64,000 nt of DNA from Hyphomonas neptunium ATCC 15444. Lineage in GTDB: Bacteria; Pseudomonadota; Alphaproteobacteria; Caulobacterales; Hyphomonadaceae. The translations under genes were made by a program, and so were the position numbers. Each line of letters begins with the position of its first letter. The stretch's first letter is position 1. Shown one piece after another: positions 52,686 to 61,976 of this stretch. The notes beneath the pieces were generated by a model. That model was not told the origin of the DNA and did no database searches. It saw only the letters and a program-made list of their open reading frames with translations. The stretch covers positions 3,224,001 to 3,288,000 of the forward strand of contig NC_008358.1 of the NCBI RefSeq assembly GCF_000013025.1, written 5' to 3'.

Positions 52686-53624
52686 ATGACACTGATTACC
52701 ATCGGCGTGGATGTTTCAAAAGACACTCTTGATGTCCACCTTCATCCTGACGGGTTGCACCGTCAGTTCACAAACGATGCCGCCGGCTATCGCACGGTCC
52801 TCGGCTGGGTCGCGGGCCGGCCGGTCGCCCGCCTCGTCTTTGAGGCAAGCGGAGCCTACCACCGAGCCTTTGAGCGCGCGATGGGCGAGGCAGGCCTTGC
52901 TCTGTGCAAGGTCAATCCGGCCCGGGCCCGGAGGTTTGCAGAGGCAATTGGCCAGAGCGCCAAGACTGACCGGATCGACGCCGCCATGCTGGCCCGGATG
53001 GGGGCTGTTCTGGAGCCAGCCGCGCGCGCCGCGCCGTCAAAAACAGCGAGTGATCTCAAAGAGTTGCACATGATGCGAGCGGCCCTCGTCAAGGACAGGA
53101 CGGCGGCGAAGAACCGCGCCGGAACGCTCACCCTGCCGCTTTTGAAACGCCAGTTGCGCCAGAGGCTGGCAGCCATTGACCGCCAGATCACACAGATCGA
53201 GCAGGCCATGCAGGCGCTCATCGAGGCTGACCCCGAGCTTGCCCGCAAGCGGGACATCCTCATCTCGATCCCCGGTATCGCCGAACGCTCTGCCTTTGCC
53301 CTCCTGACCGGCATGCCGGAGCTGGGCGACCTCGGTAACCCAGCCGCCAGCGCCCTCTCGGGAACCGCGCCGCGAACCCGCCAGTCAGGCAAGTGGACCG
53401 GCAAGGCGTTCGTGCAGGGCGGCCGCGCCCATGTCCGGCGTTCACTCTATATGCCAGCCCTCGCCGCCGCCCGGTTCAACCCCGACCTCAATCATACCTA
53501 CAGGCATCTTACCGGCCGGGGAAAGCCGCCAAAACTTGCCCTCACCGCCATCATGCGAAAGCTTATCATCCTCGCAAACACACTCATCCGAGAAAATCGG
53601 AAATGGACACCAAAACCCAATTGA
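52686..53624 (+). CDS. IS110 family transposase (recombinase)
   Basis: A 312-residue DEDD recombinase. The RuvC-like domain has Asp-9 (TIGVDVSKDTLDV), Glu-53 (LVFEASGAYHR), Asp-95 and Asp-98 (KTDRIDAAMLARM). The C-terminal Tnp domain has SIPGIAERSAFALLTGMPEL and the family Ser region SGTAPRTRQSGKWTGKAF (Ser-234 likely nucleophile). The gene is intact with no frameshift, so the element may be active. In this family a bridge RNA from the element joins donor and target; see the predicted RNA just upstream. Confidence 0.95.
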   Translation: MTLITIGVDVSKDTLDVHLHPDGLHRQFTNDAAGYRTVLGWVAGRPVARLVFEASGAYHRAFERAMGEAGLALCKVNPARARRFAEAIGQSAKTDRIDAAMLARMGAVLEPAARAAPSKTASDLKELHMMRAALVKDRTAAKNRAGTLTLPLLKRQLRQRLAAIDRQITQIEQAMQALIEADPELARKRDILISIPGIAERSAFALLTGMPELGDLGNPAASALSGTAPRTRQSGKWTGKAFVQGGRAHVRRSLYMPALAAARFNPDLNHTYRHLTGRGKPPKLALTAIMRKLIILANTLIRENRKWTPKPN

Positions 53625-53639
53625 CCAACACGGATACTC

Positions 53640-53649
53640 AGGATGAGCC
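53640..53649. repeat. right half of REP-like palindrome split by the IS
   Basis: AGGATGAGCC, the partner of GGCTCGTCCT at 52467-52476 on the other side of the element. Confidence 0.6.
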
Positions 53650-53797
53650 CTTCGAGAGGTAGGGAGATGGGCACTCAGATGCGCGTTGCGCATCGAGTGT
53701 GACGAGGACGAAGGATTTGGAATGGCACGGGCGCGCCGTTGGAGTTTTTGCCGGAAAACTCCAGAAAAACTCCAACGGGACTCCAATGGTCAGCGCC

Positions 53798-53858
53798 GGA
53801 CACTTCGGGACAGATCCGGGACACTCCGGGACAGATTGGGACACTTCGGGACAGATCG
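53798..53858. repeat. three tandem 20-bp repeats after mtgA
   Basis: Units of about GGACACTTCGGGACAGATCG repeat three times (53799-53858), nearly identical, followed by a partial fourth (GGACAG). Each unit itself holds two GGGACA half-units. They lie just past the mtgA stop codon, in the gap to the IS. The wider gap 53650-53882 holds no gene that I can support. Confidence 0.7.
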
Positions 53859-53882
53859 GGACAGTTGCGGTCAGCCGCCGGC

Positions 53883-55028
53883 CTATTCGGGCGGGCGGAG
53901 TTCTGTGGGGCCGGTGGGGGCCGGGTCTTCGGCGGGTGGGTCGGTGGGTTCGGGTTCCGGGAGCGGCTCGGGCTCGGCGACGGGCTCTTCGGTGATTTCA
54001 GCCGGAGCTTCGGCCGGGGCCTCGGGTGCAGGTTCGCCGTCTGTCGCCGGAGGGTTGGCGAAGGTCTCATCGGCCGAGTTCAGGAGGTCGTTGAGTTCAT
54101 CGTTCGCGTTGCGAGGCGCCTCTTCTGCTTCAGATGCGCCGAGGGCTTCTTCGCCGGTTTCGGGGGCTTCGGGCAGCTCTTCGAAGACAGGGGCGGGTTT
54201 AGGTGTTTCGCCTTTGGGGGTTTCGCGCGGGGGCGGCTTGGGCGCTTCGCCGCCGAAGACGCAGGCCGCGTAGCCTTCATTTGCCACGACGCGCATGCGG
54301 CCCTGGATGGAGCCAGCGCGGCGTTGAACGTACGGGCCGGGATTGACGGCGCGCCATTTGTTCGGGGACGGAAGAACGGCGGCGAGCAGCGCCGCTTCGC
54401 GTTCTGTGAGGTCAGCCGCCGATTTGCCGAACCGTTCCTGCGCAGCGGCCTCGGCGCCAAAGAGGCCGTCGCCCCATTCGGCGACGTTGAGATAGGCTTC
54501 CATGATGCGGCGTTTGCCCCAGACCGTTTCGATCACATAGGTCATCCAGGCTTCGCCGGCCTTGCGGGGCATGCCGCCGCCATTCCAGAAGAAGACGTTC
54601 TTGGCGGTTTGTTGACTGATGGTGGAGCCGCCGCGGCGGCTGCGGTCTGGATTTTTGGCGTTCCATTCGCGGGCGGCCTCAATCGCTTCCCAGTCGATGC
54701 CGCCATGGGTGCAGAATTTGGCGTCTTCGGCGGCGATGACCGCGTAGACGAGGCGCGGGGAGATTTCATCAAGGGACACCCAGTCGCGCTGAACGTCTTC
54801 GCCCTGGAAGCCGCGCTGCGTCATCAGGATCGTGCCGGGGATGGGCGCGAAGCGCAGGATGAGGGCGTAGAGATGGAAGAGCAGGAAGAGGCCGATACCG
54901 GCCAGCACAATGCCGACGAGGATACGGCGCCAGAGCGGGGCTTTGGGCTTTGCCGGCGGGGGTGGCGGGGGGCCCTCGCGGTAGGCGGGGGCGGAGGAGT
55001 TCATGCCGTCGCTCATGCCATCACTCAT
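53883..55028 (-). CDS. mtgA: monofunctional peptidoglycan transglycosylase with acidic tail
   Basis: A 381-residue GT51 enzyme. A Pro-rich start ([14 protein letters not shown]) leads to one membrane helix at about 36-56. The glycosyltransferase domain has [18 protein letters not shown] with the catalytic Glu, [18 protein letters not shown], and [20 protein letters not shown]. It polymerises lipid II into glycan strands. The family is normally 230-250 residues; the extra 120-residue Pro/Glu/Ala tail is unusual. ATG at 55028 overlaps the queG stop (ATGA). Confidence 0.93.
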   Translation of the reverse strand: MSDGMSDGMNSSAPAYREGPPPPPPAKPKAPLWRRILVGIVLAGIGLFLLFHLYALILRFAPIPGTILMTQRGFQGEDVQRDWVSLDEISPRLVYAVIAAEDAKFCTHGGIDWEAIEAAREWNAKNPDRSRRGGSTISQQTAKNVFFWNGGGMPRKAGEAWMTYVIETVWGKRRIMEAYLNVAEWGDGLFGAEAAAQERFGKSAADLTEREAALLAAVLPSPNKWRAVNPGPYVQRRAGSIQGRMRVVANEGYAACVFGGEAPKPPPRETPKGETPKPAPVFEELPEAPETGEEALGASEAEEAPRNANDELNDLLNSADETFANPPATDGEPAPEAPAEAPAEITEEPVAEPEPLPEPEPTDPPAEDPAPTGPTELRPPE

Positions 55029-56152
55029 GCCGGTCTCTCGTCCCATTCTGCCTGTACCGACATATCATGCTCTGACGGCCGGAGGCGCGCCTTTTCCTCT
55101 GCAAAGCGGGCAGGATCAAGGCGGGCGAGCGCCCAGATGGCCGCCCCGCGCACAATCGGGGCGGGGTCCTGCAGCAGCGGCAACAGGCTGGCGGCAAGGC
55201 GCGGCTCGCCGGAATTTCCGATAGCGATGGCGACATTGCGCACGAACCGGTCTCTCCCTGAGCGCTTGACCGGGGAGCCGGAGAAGACATCGCGGAAGGC
55301 GGCGTCATCGAGGGCAGCGAGTTCATCGAGGCCGGGGCCTTTAAGCTCCGCGCGGGCGAAGAGGGCGGCCTCGGACGCGCTGCTGGCAAACTTGTTCCAG
55401 GGACAGGCGGCGAGGCAATCATCGCAGCCATAGATGCGGTTGCCCATGGCGGGGCGGAACTCGGCGGGGATCGGGCCAGCAGACTCGATGGTGAGGTAAG
55501 AGATGCAGCGGCGGGCATCGAGCTGGTAGGGCGCGGGGAAGGCGTTTGTGGGGCAGATGTCGAGGCAGGCGCGGCAGGAGCCGCAATGGTCGGGCTCGGG
55601 CGCGTCTGGCGTCAGCGCGGCGCTGGTGAGGACCGTGCCGAGGAAGAACCAGGAGCCGAGATCGCGGCTGACGAGGTTTGTGTGGCGGCCCTGCCAGCCG
55701 AGGCCGGCCTTCTGGGCGAGGGGCTTTTCCATCAGGGGGGCGGTGTCGACGAAGACTTTGACGTCTGCGCCGGTGATCTGGGCTACTTCGCCAGCGAGCT
55801 GTTTGAGGCGGGACTTGATGAGGTCGTGATAGTCCCTTCCCCGGGCGTAGACGGAGATGTTTCCCGTCTGGCGCTGGGCGAGCGTATCGAGGGGGTTGTG
55901 GTCCGGCCCGTAATTCATGGCGACGACGAGGGCGGAGCGGGCCTCTGGCCACATGGCGGTGGGGGCGGCGCGACGGGCGAGCGTTGTTTCCATCCAGGCC
56001 ATATCGCCATGGCGGCCAAGCTCGACGAAGGCTTTCAGGCGCTCGGCGGCAGGCCATGCCTCATCGGCGCGCGCGATGCCGGCGGCGTCAAAGCCGAGGG
56101 CGAGGGCCCGTTCTTTTAGCCGGGCTGCGGGGTCAGAAATCGAGCTCTGCAT
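55025..56152 (-). CDS. queG: epoxyqueuosine reductase
   Basis: A 375-residue QueG. Two [4Fe-4S] clusters are marked by [22 protein letters not shown] and [13 protein letters not shown]. The active-site Asp is in [22 protein letters not shown]; the C-terminal HEAT-like part is [14 protein letters not shown]. The cobalamin-dependent enzyme makes the last step of queuosine in tRNA. Start at 56152 is chosen to limit overlap with the GST gene; an ATG at 56191 exists. Middle gene of the GST-queG-mtgA operon. Confidence 0.95.
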   Translation of the reverse strand: MQSSISDPAARLKERALALGFDAAGIARADEAWPAAERLKAFVELGRHGDMAWMETTLARRAAPTAMWPEARSALVVAMNYGPDHNPLDTLAQRQTGNISVYARGRDYHDLIKSRLKQLAGEVAQITGADVKVFVDTAPLMEKPLAQKAGLGWQGRHTNLVSRDLGSWFFLGTVLTSAALTPDAPEPDHCGSCRACLDICPTNAFPAPYQLDARRCISYLTIESAGPIPAEFRPAMGNRIYGCDDCLAACPWNKFASSASEAALFARAELKGPGLDELAALDDAAFRDVFSGSPVKRSGRDRFVRNVAIAIGNSGEPRLAASLLPLLQDPAPIVRGAAIWALARLDPARFAEEKARLRPSEHDMSVQAEWDERPA

Positions 56153-56810
56153 AATAGGATACGGGACGGGCAGCCTCCAGGCGGTCAGCAAGGATCGGCC
56201 GGAAACTCGGACGCGACTTTATCCGCATATACCAGGCTTTGAGGTCTGGCACGGCTTCCCACTGCACATCGCCGAAATAGTCGTAGGCGGAGAGATGGGC
56301 GGCGGCGGCGAAGTCTGCCAGCGAAAGGTGGCGGCCGGCGAGGTTGCCGCGCTGCTCGGCGAGGGCATTGAGGAAGGTGAGCCGGCCACGCAGAGCATGG
56401 GCCCCGCGGCGCAGCTTCTCCGAATCAGGCTGACGGCCACGGTGCGTCCACTGGATGACACGTTCCGACAGGAGGGTGTCGGTGACTTCCTCCATGCCCG
56501 CCTCGACCCATGACCAGAGGCGGCGGGCCTCGGCGCGTTCGGTTGGGTCATCCGGGAGCAGCGACGGGACCGGGCGGATTTCTTCGAGATGCTCACAGAT
56601 GGCGCGCGTGCCGCTGGCGGCAAAACGCGGCGTGGTGCCGTGTGTAGACACCAAGGCCGGGGCCACCGCGCCGGGCGCGATCGAGGCGATCTCCAGTTCC
56701 GGCGCCCAGGGACGGGAGGACACGGCCTCGAAGGGCTCGCCTTTTTCGGCAAGGACGAGGCGGACCATGCGGCCAGCAGGATCGAGGGGCCAGTGATACA
56801 GTCGCAGCAT
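56133..56810 (-). CDS. glutathione S-transferase
   Basis: A 225-residue two-domain GST. The N-terminal thioredoxin-like domain starts [23 protein letters not shown]; the helical C-terminal domain has [20 protein letters not shown] with the N-capping Asp. It conjugates glutathione or works as a related lyase or isomerase; substrate unknown. It overlaps queG by 20 bases, first gene of the operon. A TATAAT box lies 3 bases upstream of its ATG together with a DnaA box, so the true start may be a later codon or the message leaderless. Confidence 0.9.
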   Translation of the reverse strand: MLRLYHWPLDPAGRMVRLVLAEKGEPFEAVSSRPWAPELEIASIAPGAVAPALVSTHGTTPRFAASGTRAICEHLEEIRPVPSLLPDDPTERAEARRLWSWVEAGMEEVTDTLLSERVIQWTHRGRQPDSEKLRRGAHALRGRLTFLNALAEQRGNLAGRHLSLADFAAAAHLSAYDYFGDVQWEAVPDLKAWYMRIKSRPSFRPILADRLEAARPVSYYAELDF

Positions 56811-56812
56811 GA

Positions 56813-56828
56813 ATTATACTGTGGATAA
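56813..56828 (-). promoter_or_regulatory. DnaA box and -10 element before GST operon
   Basis: On the minus strand a perfect DnaA box, TTATCCACA (56828-56820), is followed one base later by TATAAT (56818-56813). The -10 lies only 3 bases from the GST ATG. Bound DnaA would cover the spacer. Confidence 0.45.
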
Positions 56829-56877
56829 CATGCGTAAACGTTCTGTGGACCCCGTGCGGTTTCCTCCGGCTTTTTTG

Positions 56878-59800
56878 CTAACGACCCATGAATTGTCGCA
56901 CGGCGTCGGTCGATAGGGCGAACTTGGCGAAGGACCAGTCGCGGTCCTTGCTGAGCGCGCCGAGGGTCGCGAGGAGCTGCTTGCGGGCATCGGTGCGTCC
57001 CTCGAGCCAGGGCTCCAGGCCGCCCGCGCTGAGGGCTTCCTCAGCGACGCTGGCCTGCAGGCGCACAAGCTCTGAAATCAGACGGCGGCCGGCGACCCTG
57101 TCCCAGTAGGGCGCGCGGACGAGGCCTTCGCGCGCGGAGGTGCGCAGACGGTCGAGCCGCAGGGCGTCGCCCGCCTGATAGAAGGTGGCGCCCGCATCGG
57201 TGACCTTGCGGCCCGTGCGCGATGCGATGTCGGTGACAACCAGGCCTTGAGCGAAATAGCTCATCGCGCCGGCCCAGCGGGCGAGCGCTTCGGGCGCGCC
57301 GCGCTTCATGAAGGCGCGGGCCGACCGCTCGATGCGCGAGGCAGGGTAAGCGGTCTGAATGTCGCCGAGGGCGGCTTTGAGTTCGTTGAGGGGGCCATGC
57401 GTGAGCGCGACGGCTTCCCCAGCAGATTTTTCCGGCAGGGTACGGATGAACCAGGCGGCCGCCTCGCTGACGGCATTGACCGCTTCCAGATGCAGCTCTG
57501 TCTGCAGGTCTGCGGCGACCTTATTGTCCAGGGCGAAGACTTCCCTGCGGAAGCCGGCAATGTCGAGCACCGCGCGGGCCGCTTCGAGGCCGCGGATGAC
57601 GAGGGCGGGCGCCGCCCCGGTCAGCTCCCGCAGGCGCAGGACCGCAACGGGACCGCCCAGATCGAGACTGCGGTTGGCGATCACCGTGGAGATGATCTCG
57701 CGGCGCAGGCGGTGATTGGCGAGGGCCTCATCGAACCCGTCAATCGGGCTCGGGAAGTAACCTTTCAGGACATCCATGAAAAGCGGGTCGTCGGGCAGAT
57801 CGGACGCGACAAGGTCGTCGAAGAGGACAATCTTGGACCAGGCCAGCAGGACGGCGAGTTCAGGCCGTGTCAGGGCGCGGCCTTCAGCGGCGCGCGCCTG
57901 CATCTCCTGCGTCGAAGGGAGGCCTTCGAGCGGGCGGTTGAGCACGCCGCGTTCTTCCAGATAGACCATCAGCCGTTCAAGGGCTTCATGGTCGTCGCTG
58001 GCGGTGGCCTCCGCGATGCTCAGCGCATTGGTCTGATCGTAATTGTGGGTGAGGACGAGGCGGGCCACGTCATCGGTCATCTGCGCCAGGATGGGATTGC
58101 GCGTGGTCTCCGTCAGCGCGCCGAGGCGGATGGCTTCGGCGGCAAGGATCTTGATATTCACTTCGTGGTCGGAGGAATCCACGCCGGCCGAATTGTCGAT
58201 GGCGTCGGTATTGAGGCGCCCGCCGGCGAGGGCGAACTCGATCCGTGCCGCCTGGGTCATGCCGAGATTAGCGCCCTCCCCGATGACCTTGGCTTTCAGA
58301 TCCCGTCCATTGACGCGCAGGCCGTCATTGGCGCGGTCGCCGACATCTGCGTTGGTTTCGTGGGCGGCCTTCACATAGGTGCCGATGCCGCCAAACCAGA
58401 GCAGGTCGGCTTCTGCCTTGAGCAGGGCGTTGAGAAGTTCATCAGGCGTGACGACATCCTTGCCGATGCCCGCGAGGGATTTGATCTCCGGCGTCAGCGT
58501 GATCGATTTGGCGGCGCGCTCGAAAATCCCGCCGCCTTTGGAGATGAGCTTTGTGTTGTAGTCGGCCCAGCTGGAACGCGGGAGGGCAAACATGCGCTCG
58601 CGCTCGGCGAGGTTTTTCTTCGCGTCGCCCGGATTGGGATCGAGGAAGATGTGCATATGGTTGAACGCCGCCACGAGACGGATTTCCGGCGAGAGCAGCA
58701 TGCCATTGCCGAACACATCTCCCGACATGTCGCCCACACCGATCACGGTGAAGGGCTCTGTCTGGATGTCGCGGCCCATTTCGCGGAAGTGGCGTTTGAC
58801 CGCTTCCCACGCGCCGCGCGCGGTAATGCCCATCTTCTTGTGGTCGTAGCCCGCCGAGCCGCCCGAGGCGAAAGCATCCCCCAGCCAGTGGCCTTTTTCC
58901 AGGCTGATGGCGTTGGCGGTGTCGGAGAATGTCGCGGTGCCTTTGTCTGCGGCAACCACGAGATAGGGGTCCTCCCCGTCCCAGATCACCGTATTGGCGG
59001 GATGCGTGATCTTTCCGTGCACGATGTTGTCGGTGATGCCCAGAAGCGATGTGATGAACTGCTTGTAGGCATCGCGCCCGCTTTCAAACCAGGCGTCGCG
59101 GTCTGACCGGTCGGCCAGCTGTTTGGGGTAGAAGCCGCCTTTCGAGCCAACCGGCACGATGACGGCATTCTTCACCTGTTGGGCTTTCACCAGGCCGAGC
59201 ACTTCGGTGCGATAATCCGAGGGACGATCCGACCAGCGCAGGCCGCCGCGCGCAACCGGGCCGAAGCGGAGGTGAACACCTTCCACCTTCGGGCTGTGCA
59301 TGTAGATTTCACGGAAGGGTTTGGGCTCAGGCAGGTCTGCCAGTTCGCGGCTGGCAACCTTGAAGCTGATGAAGGGGCGCAGGGCGCCGTCTTCGTCTTC
59401 CTGATAGAAGTTCGTGCGCTGAAGGGCTTCGACAAGATGGAACAGCCGGCGCAGCACGACATCGTCGGCCAGGCTGACGACCGTTTTCATCTCTTCTTCA
59501 AACCGCGCCACGATTGCGGCCTGGGCCTTGCGGCGGGCGTCGAGCGTCTTGTGGGCCTGCGGGTCGAGGCGGGTTGCAAACAGCTCCAGCAGCAGGCGCG
59601 TGACGGCAGGATATGCCGCGAGCGCGGCTTCCTGAATTTCCTGAGGCTGGTCCATGCCGCTTTGACGGCGATAGGCGGCGAGCGCGCGGATCAGGGCGGC
59701 TTCCCGCCAGGTGGCACTGGCGGCCAGGACGAGCTTGTTGAAACCGTCATTCTCTGCATGACCGCTCCAGACCGCCAGGAATGCCTGCTCGAAATCATGC

Positions 59801-61602
59801 GCAATATCGGCGAGGTTCAGCGGCGAACCGTTGGCCGTCTGCATATAGAGGGAATGGACCCAATAGACATCTGGCGCGTCTGCCACAGGCTTGGTCAGGG
59901 GACGGACGGGATAGCCGGTTTCAAAATCGACGAAGAGGCCGAGATTCTCGAAGACAGGTACACAGTCAGACAGCGCGATGGAGCCGGTGCGGGCGTAGAT
60001 CTTGACCCGCACCCTGGAAGGACCGTCTGCCGCCAGCCTGTAAGCGCGGGCAACGATCGGCTGGCCAGCGCTCAGCTCGGCCATGCAGGTGACATCGGTC
60101 ATCGCCTCGTCCGGCGAGAACGCCTCGCGGTAAGCGGCGTTGAAGGCGCCGATGAAGGCGCGGCCCCCTTCCCTTGCCTGGCCGGAAAGGCCCGAACTCA
60201 TCAGAAGGTCGCGGAAACCCTGGTCCCAGGTGCGCGCCAGCTCGATGATGCGCGCCTCCAGATCGGCGGGGTCGGGTTCGGGATGATCCGGGTGCAGCGC
60301 AATCTCGAAATGCACGCGCGCCAGCGGGCCGGAGTCGAAATAGGGCTGGAAGCTTTTCAGATCGCCCTGATAGGCCTGCGTGAGCAGCGCGCCGATGCGC
60401 TGGCGCAGGGCGGTGTCATAGGATTCGCGCGGGACGAAGACGAGGGCGGTGACAAACCGGTCAAACTCATCCCGGCGCAGGAAAGCGCGCGTGCGCGGGC
60501 GGCCGATCAGATGCAGCGCGCCCATGATCATAGGGCCAAGCACGGTGGAGCGGGTCTGGAACAGCTCGTCGCGCGGCCAGGTCTCGATCAGGTTGGCGAG
60601 AGCCTTTTCGGTGTGGCCGCCGGGGGCGGCGCCCGAAGCCATCATGATCTTCTGGACGCGGCGGCGGACGAAGGGAATGGACCGCGCGGTCTCGTCATAG
60701 GCTTCGGCGGTGAAGAGGCCGAGGAAGCGGACCTCGCCATTCACCCGGCCTTCGGCGTCGTATTTCTTCACGCCGATATAGTCGCATTGCACACGGCGGT
60801 GCACGCGGCTCGGCAGCGTCGACTTGGCAATGATCAGCGGCACGGGCGACTGGAGGAAATCGCCGATCTCGCGGGTCAGCATCAGCGGCTCGCTGTCGCG
60901 GCTGAGGACGTTGAGCGTCTCGTCACGCAGGATGCCGAGATTGGAGCCCTCGACCATCAGCGGCTCTGCGGGCACGACCCGGCCTTCCGCATCGGTTTCA
61001 AAGTCATACTCGCGCGCGCCGAGGAAGACGAAATGCTCCCGCGAAAGCCATTCGAGGAAGGCGACGGCTTCATCACGCTCCGCAGACTGAAGAAGATTGA
61101 GGCCGGAGATGCGCTTCATCTCGGTGCGCATGCGGGCGCGCATGGCGGCGTGGTCAGCCACCGCGCGCTCAACGTCAGCCAGCGTGGCACGCACGCCCTC
61201 TTCCAGCATGGCGGCTTCATCATGGGTGAGCAGCGCGGTGTGAACCTGGATAGCCGAGACCATCCGGCCGTCTGCCATCGTCACGACGGGGTGGAACAGC
61301 GTTTTGACCTCATGGCCCTGCGCAGCGCACTCGCCCAGCAGCGAATCGACGAGGAACGGCATGTCCGGCCCGGTCACCTGAAGGAGGCTGCGCGGGAGCG
61401 TGCCGCTGGCACCTTCCGCCTTCACGGAAACGTGAACGGCTCGTTGGCCGGCCGGCACGGTTTCAGCCCAGTCCCACAGCTTTTGGGCAAGCGCGCGGAT
61501 GTCGGCTTCGGACAGGCCGGAGACATCCTCCCGCGCAGCTTCCTGGAGAACCTGGTCAAGCACCTGGCTGGCAGGTCCTGGGGCAGTGCTGGATTGGGGC
61601 AT
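56878..61602 (-). CDS. NAD-specific glutamate dehydrogenase (large GDH)
   Basis: A 1,574-residue member of the large (GDH-180 type) NAD-glutamate dehydrogenases. ACT-like domains fill the N-terminal half; the catalytic part at about 720-1200 has RFGPVARGGLRWSDRPSDYR, the lysine region VIVPVGSKGGFYPKQL, IGVGDMSGDVFGNGMLLS and WFGGIGTYVKAA. It deaminates glutamate to 2-oxoglutarate and ammonia in the cytoplasm, a catabolic role. Length is complete. Long open frames run on the other strand across it but lack family features. Confidence 0.96.
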   Translation of the reverse strand: MPQSSTAPGPASQVLDQVLQEAAREDVSGLSEADIRALAQKLWDWAETVPAGQRAVHVSVKAEGASGTLPRSLLQVTGPDMPFLVDSLLGECAAQGHEVKTLFHPVVTMADGRMVSAIQVHTALLTHDEAAMLEEGVRATLADVERAVADHAAMRARMRTEMKRISGLNLLQSAERDEAVAFLEWLSREHFVFLGAREYDFETDAEGRVVPAEPLMVEGSNLGILRDETLNVLSRDSEPLMLTREIGDFLQSPVPLIIAKSTLPSRVHRRVQCDYIGVKKYDAEGRVNGEVRFLGLFTAEAYDETARSIPFVRRRVQKIMMASGAAPGGHTEKALANLIETWPRDELFQTRSTVLGPMIMGALHLIGRPRTRAFLRRDEFDRFVTALVFVPRESYDTALRQRIGALLTQAYQGDLKSFQPYFDSGPLARVHFEIALHPDHPEPDPADLEARIIELARTWDQGFRDLLMSSGLSGQAREGGRAFIGAFNAAYREAFSPDEAMTDVTCMAELSAGQPIVARAYRLAADGPSRVRVKIYARTGSIALSDCVPVFENLGLFVDFETGYPVRPLTKPVADAPDVYWVHSLYMQTANGSPLNLADIAHDFEQAFLAVWSGHAENDGFNKLVLAASATWREAALIRALAAYRRQSGMDQPQEIQEAALAAYPAVTRLLLELFATRLDPQAHKTLDARRKAQAAIVARFEEEMKTVVSLADDVVLRRLFHLVEALQRTNFYQEDEDGALRPFISFKVASRELADLPEPKPFREIYMHSPKVEGVHLRFGPVARGGLRWSDRPSDYRTEVLGLVKAQQVKNAVIVPVGSKGGFYPKQLADRSDRDAWFESGRDAYKQFITSLLGITDNIVHGKITHPANTVIWDGEDPYLVVAADKGTATFSDTANAISLEKGHWLGDAFASGGSAGYDHKKMGITARGAWEAVKRHFREMGRDIQTEPFTVIGVGDMSGDVFGNGMLLSPEIRLVAAFNHMHIFLDPNPGDAKKNLAERERMFALPRSSWADYNTKLISKGGGIFERAAKSITLTPEIKSLAGIGKDVVTPDELLNALLKAEADLLWFGGIGTYVKAAHETNADVGDRANDGLRVNGRDLKAKVIGEGANLGMTQAARIEFALAGGRLNTDAIDNSAGVDSSDHEVNIKILAAEAIRLGALTETTRNPILAQMTDDVARLVLTHNYDQTNALSIAEATASDDHEALERLMVYLEERGVLNRPLEGLPSTQEMQARAAEGRALTRPELAVLLAWSKIVLFDDLVASDLPDDPLFMDVLKGYFPSPIDGFDEALANHRLRREIISTVIANRSLDLGGPVAVLRLRELTGAAPALVIRGLEAARAVLDIAGFRREVFALDNKVAADLQTELHLEAVNAVSEAAAWFIRTLPEKSAGEAVALTHGPLNELKAALGDIQTAYPASRIERSARAFMKRGAPEALARWAGAMSYFAQGLVVTDIASRTGRKVTDAGATFYQAGDALRLDRLRTSAREGLVRAPYWDRVAGRRLISELVRLQASVAEEALSAGGLEPWLEGRTDARKQLLATLGALSKDRDWSFAKFALSTDAVRQFMGR

Positions 61603-61667
61603 GGGAACAACTCTCGCACGAAAAACGGGCAGGAGCCGGGTCTAGCCGCCCTAAGGGAAGGCTTCAA

Positions 61668-61689
61668 GAAACATGTTTCAATCGAAACA
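61668..61689. promoter_or_regulatory. three GAAACA/TGTTTC half-sites before gdh
   Basis: GAAACATGTTTC (61668-61679) is a perfect 12-bp palindrome; its second half TGTTTC pairs again with GAAACA (61684-61689) over 4 bases. Located 66-87 bases upstream of the gdh start. Likely operator; the regulator is unknown. Confidence 0.5.
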
Positions 61690-61735
61690 GTTGCACGCGT
61701 TTCAGAGAGTCAGAAAAGGGGCACCGAGTGCGAGC

Positions 61736-61769
61736 GGGCCCGCCAGACGGGGACATGTCCGGCGGGCCC
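61736..61769. terminator. nested GC-rich hairpin between AI-2E and gdh genes
   Basis: GGGCCCGCC (61736-61744) pairs fully with GGCGGGCCC (61761-61769), and GGACATGTCC (61751-61760) within is itself palindromic. It could end transcription from the AI-2E gene or shape the gdh leader; there is no clear T-run. Confidence 0.45.
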
Positions 61770-61976
61770 TACAGGCAAGATCCGCAGGCTGGGTGGGGGG
61801 ACGCACGCGGATGCCTGATTTTGTCATATGTTGTTTGCGGTGTCGGCAAATCAACTACATTCCGCCGCCACAAACGTTAATTTTCGGTAGTAAGGAAAGC
61901 CAGAATCGCTAACCCACAGCCTCAACCCGTTCATGATGTAACATTTCAATGGCGGGCTGACTAGTCTTCCGCACAG

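Larger units (their letters stand above)
52481..53638 (+). mobile_element. IS110-family insertion sequence
   Basis: About 1,156 bp, set by a CT dinucleotide on both sides (52481-52482 and 53637-53638), one of which counts as the element's. It has a long left end (about 205 bp, with a predicted bridge RNA), the transposase gene and a very short right end (about 13 bp), as in the IS110 group and unlike IS1111 types. No terminal inverted repeats or target duplication beyond the core are seen, as expected for this family. The flanks join into a REP-like palindrome. Confidence 0.75.
61603..61976. other. 374-base region upstream of the glutamate dehydrogenase gene
   Basis: No gene seen. It holds a triple half-site dyad (61668-61689) and a long nested hairpin (61736-61769), listed apart, and an AT-rich stretch around 61845-61935. 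Confidence 0.6.

Noticed and set aside
53798..53870. Possible CRISPR array
   Set aside because: The repeats are directly tandem with no spacers and no cas genes are near.
57247..61818. Very long open frames on the plus strand across the glutamate dehydrogenase gene
   Set aside because: Same cause: low-complexity, His/Arg/Gly-rich translations without motifs opposite a complete 1,574-residue enzyme.
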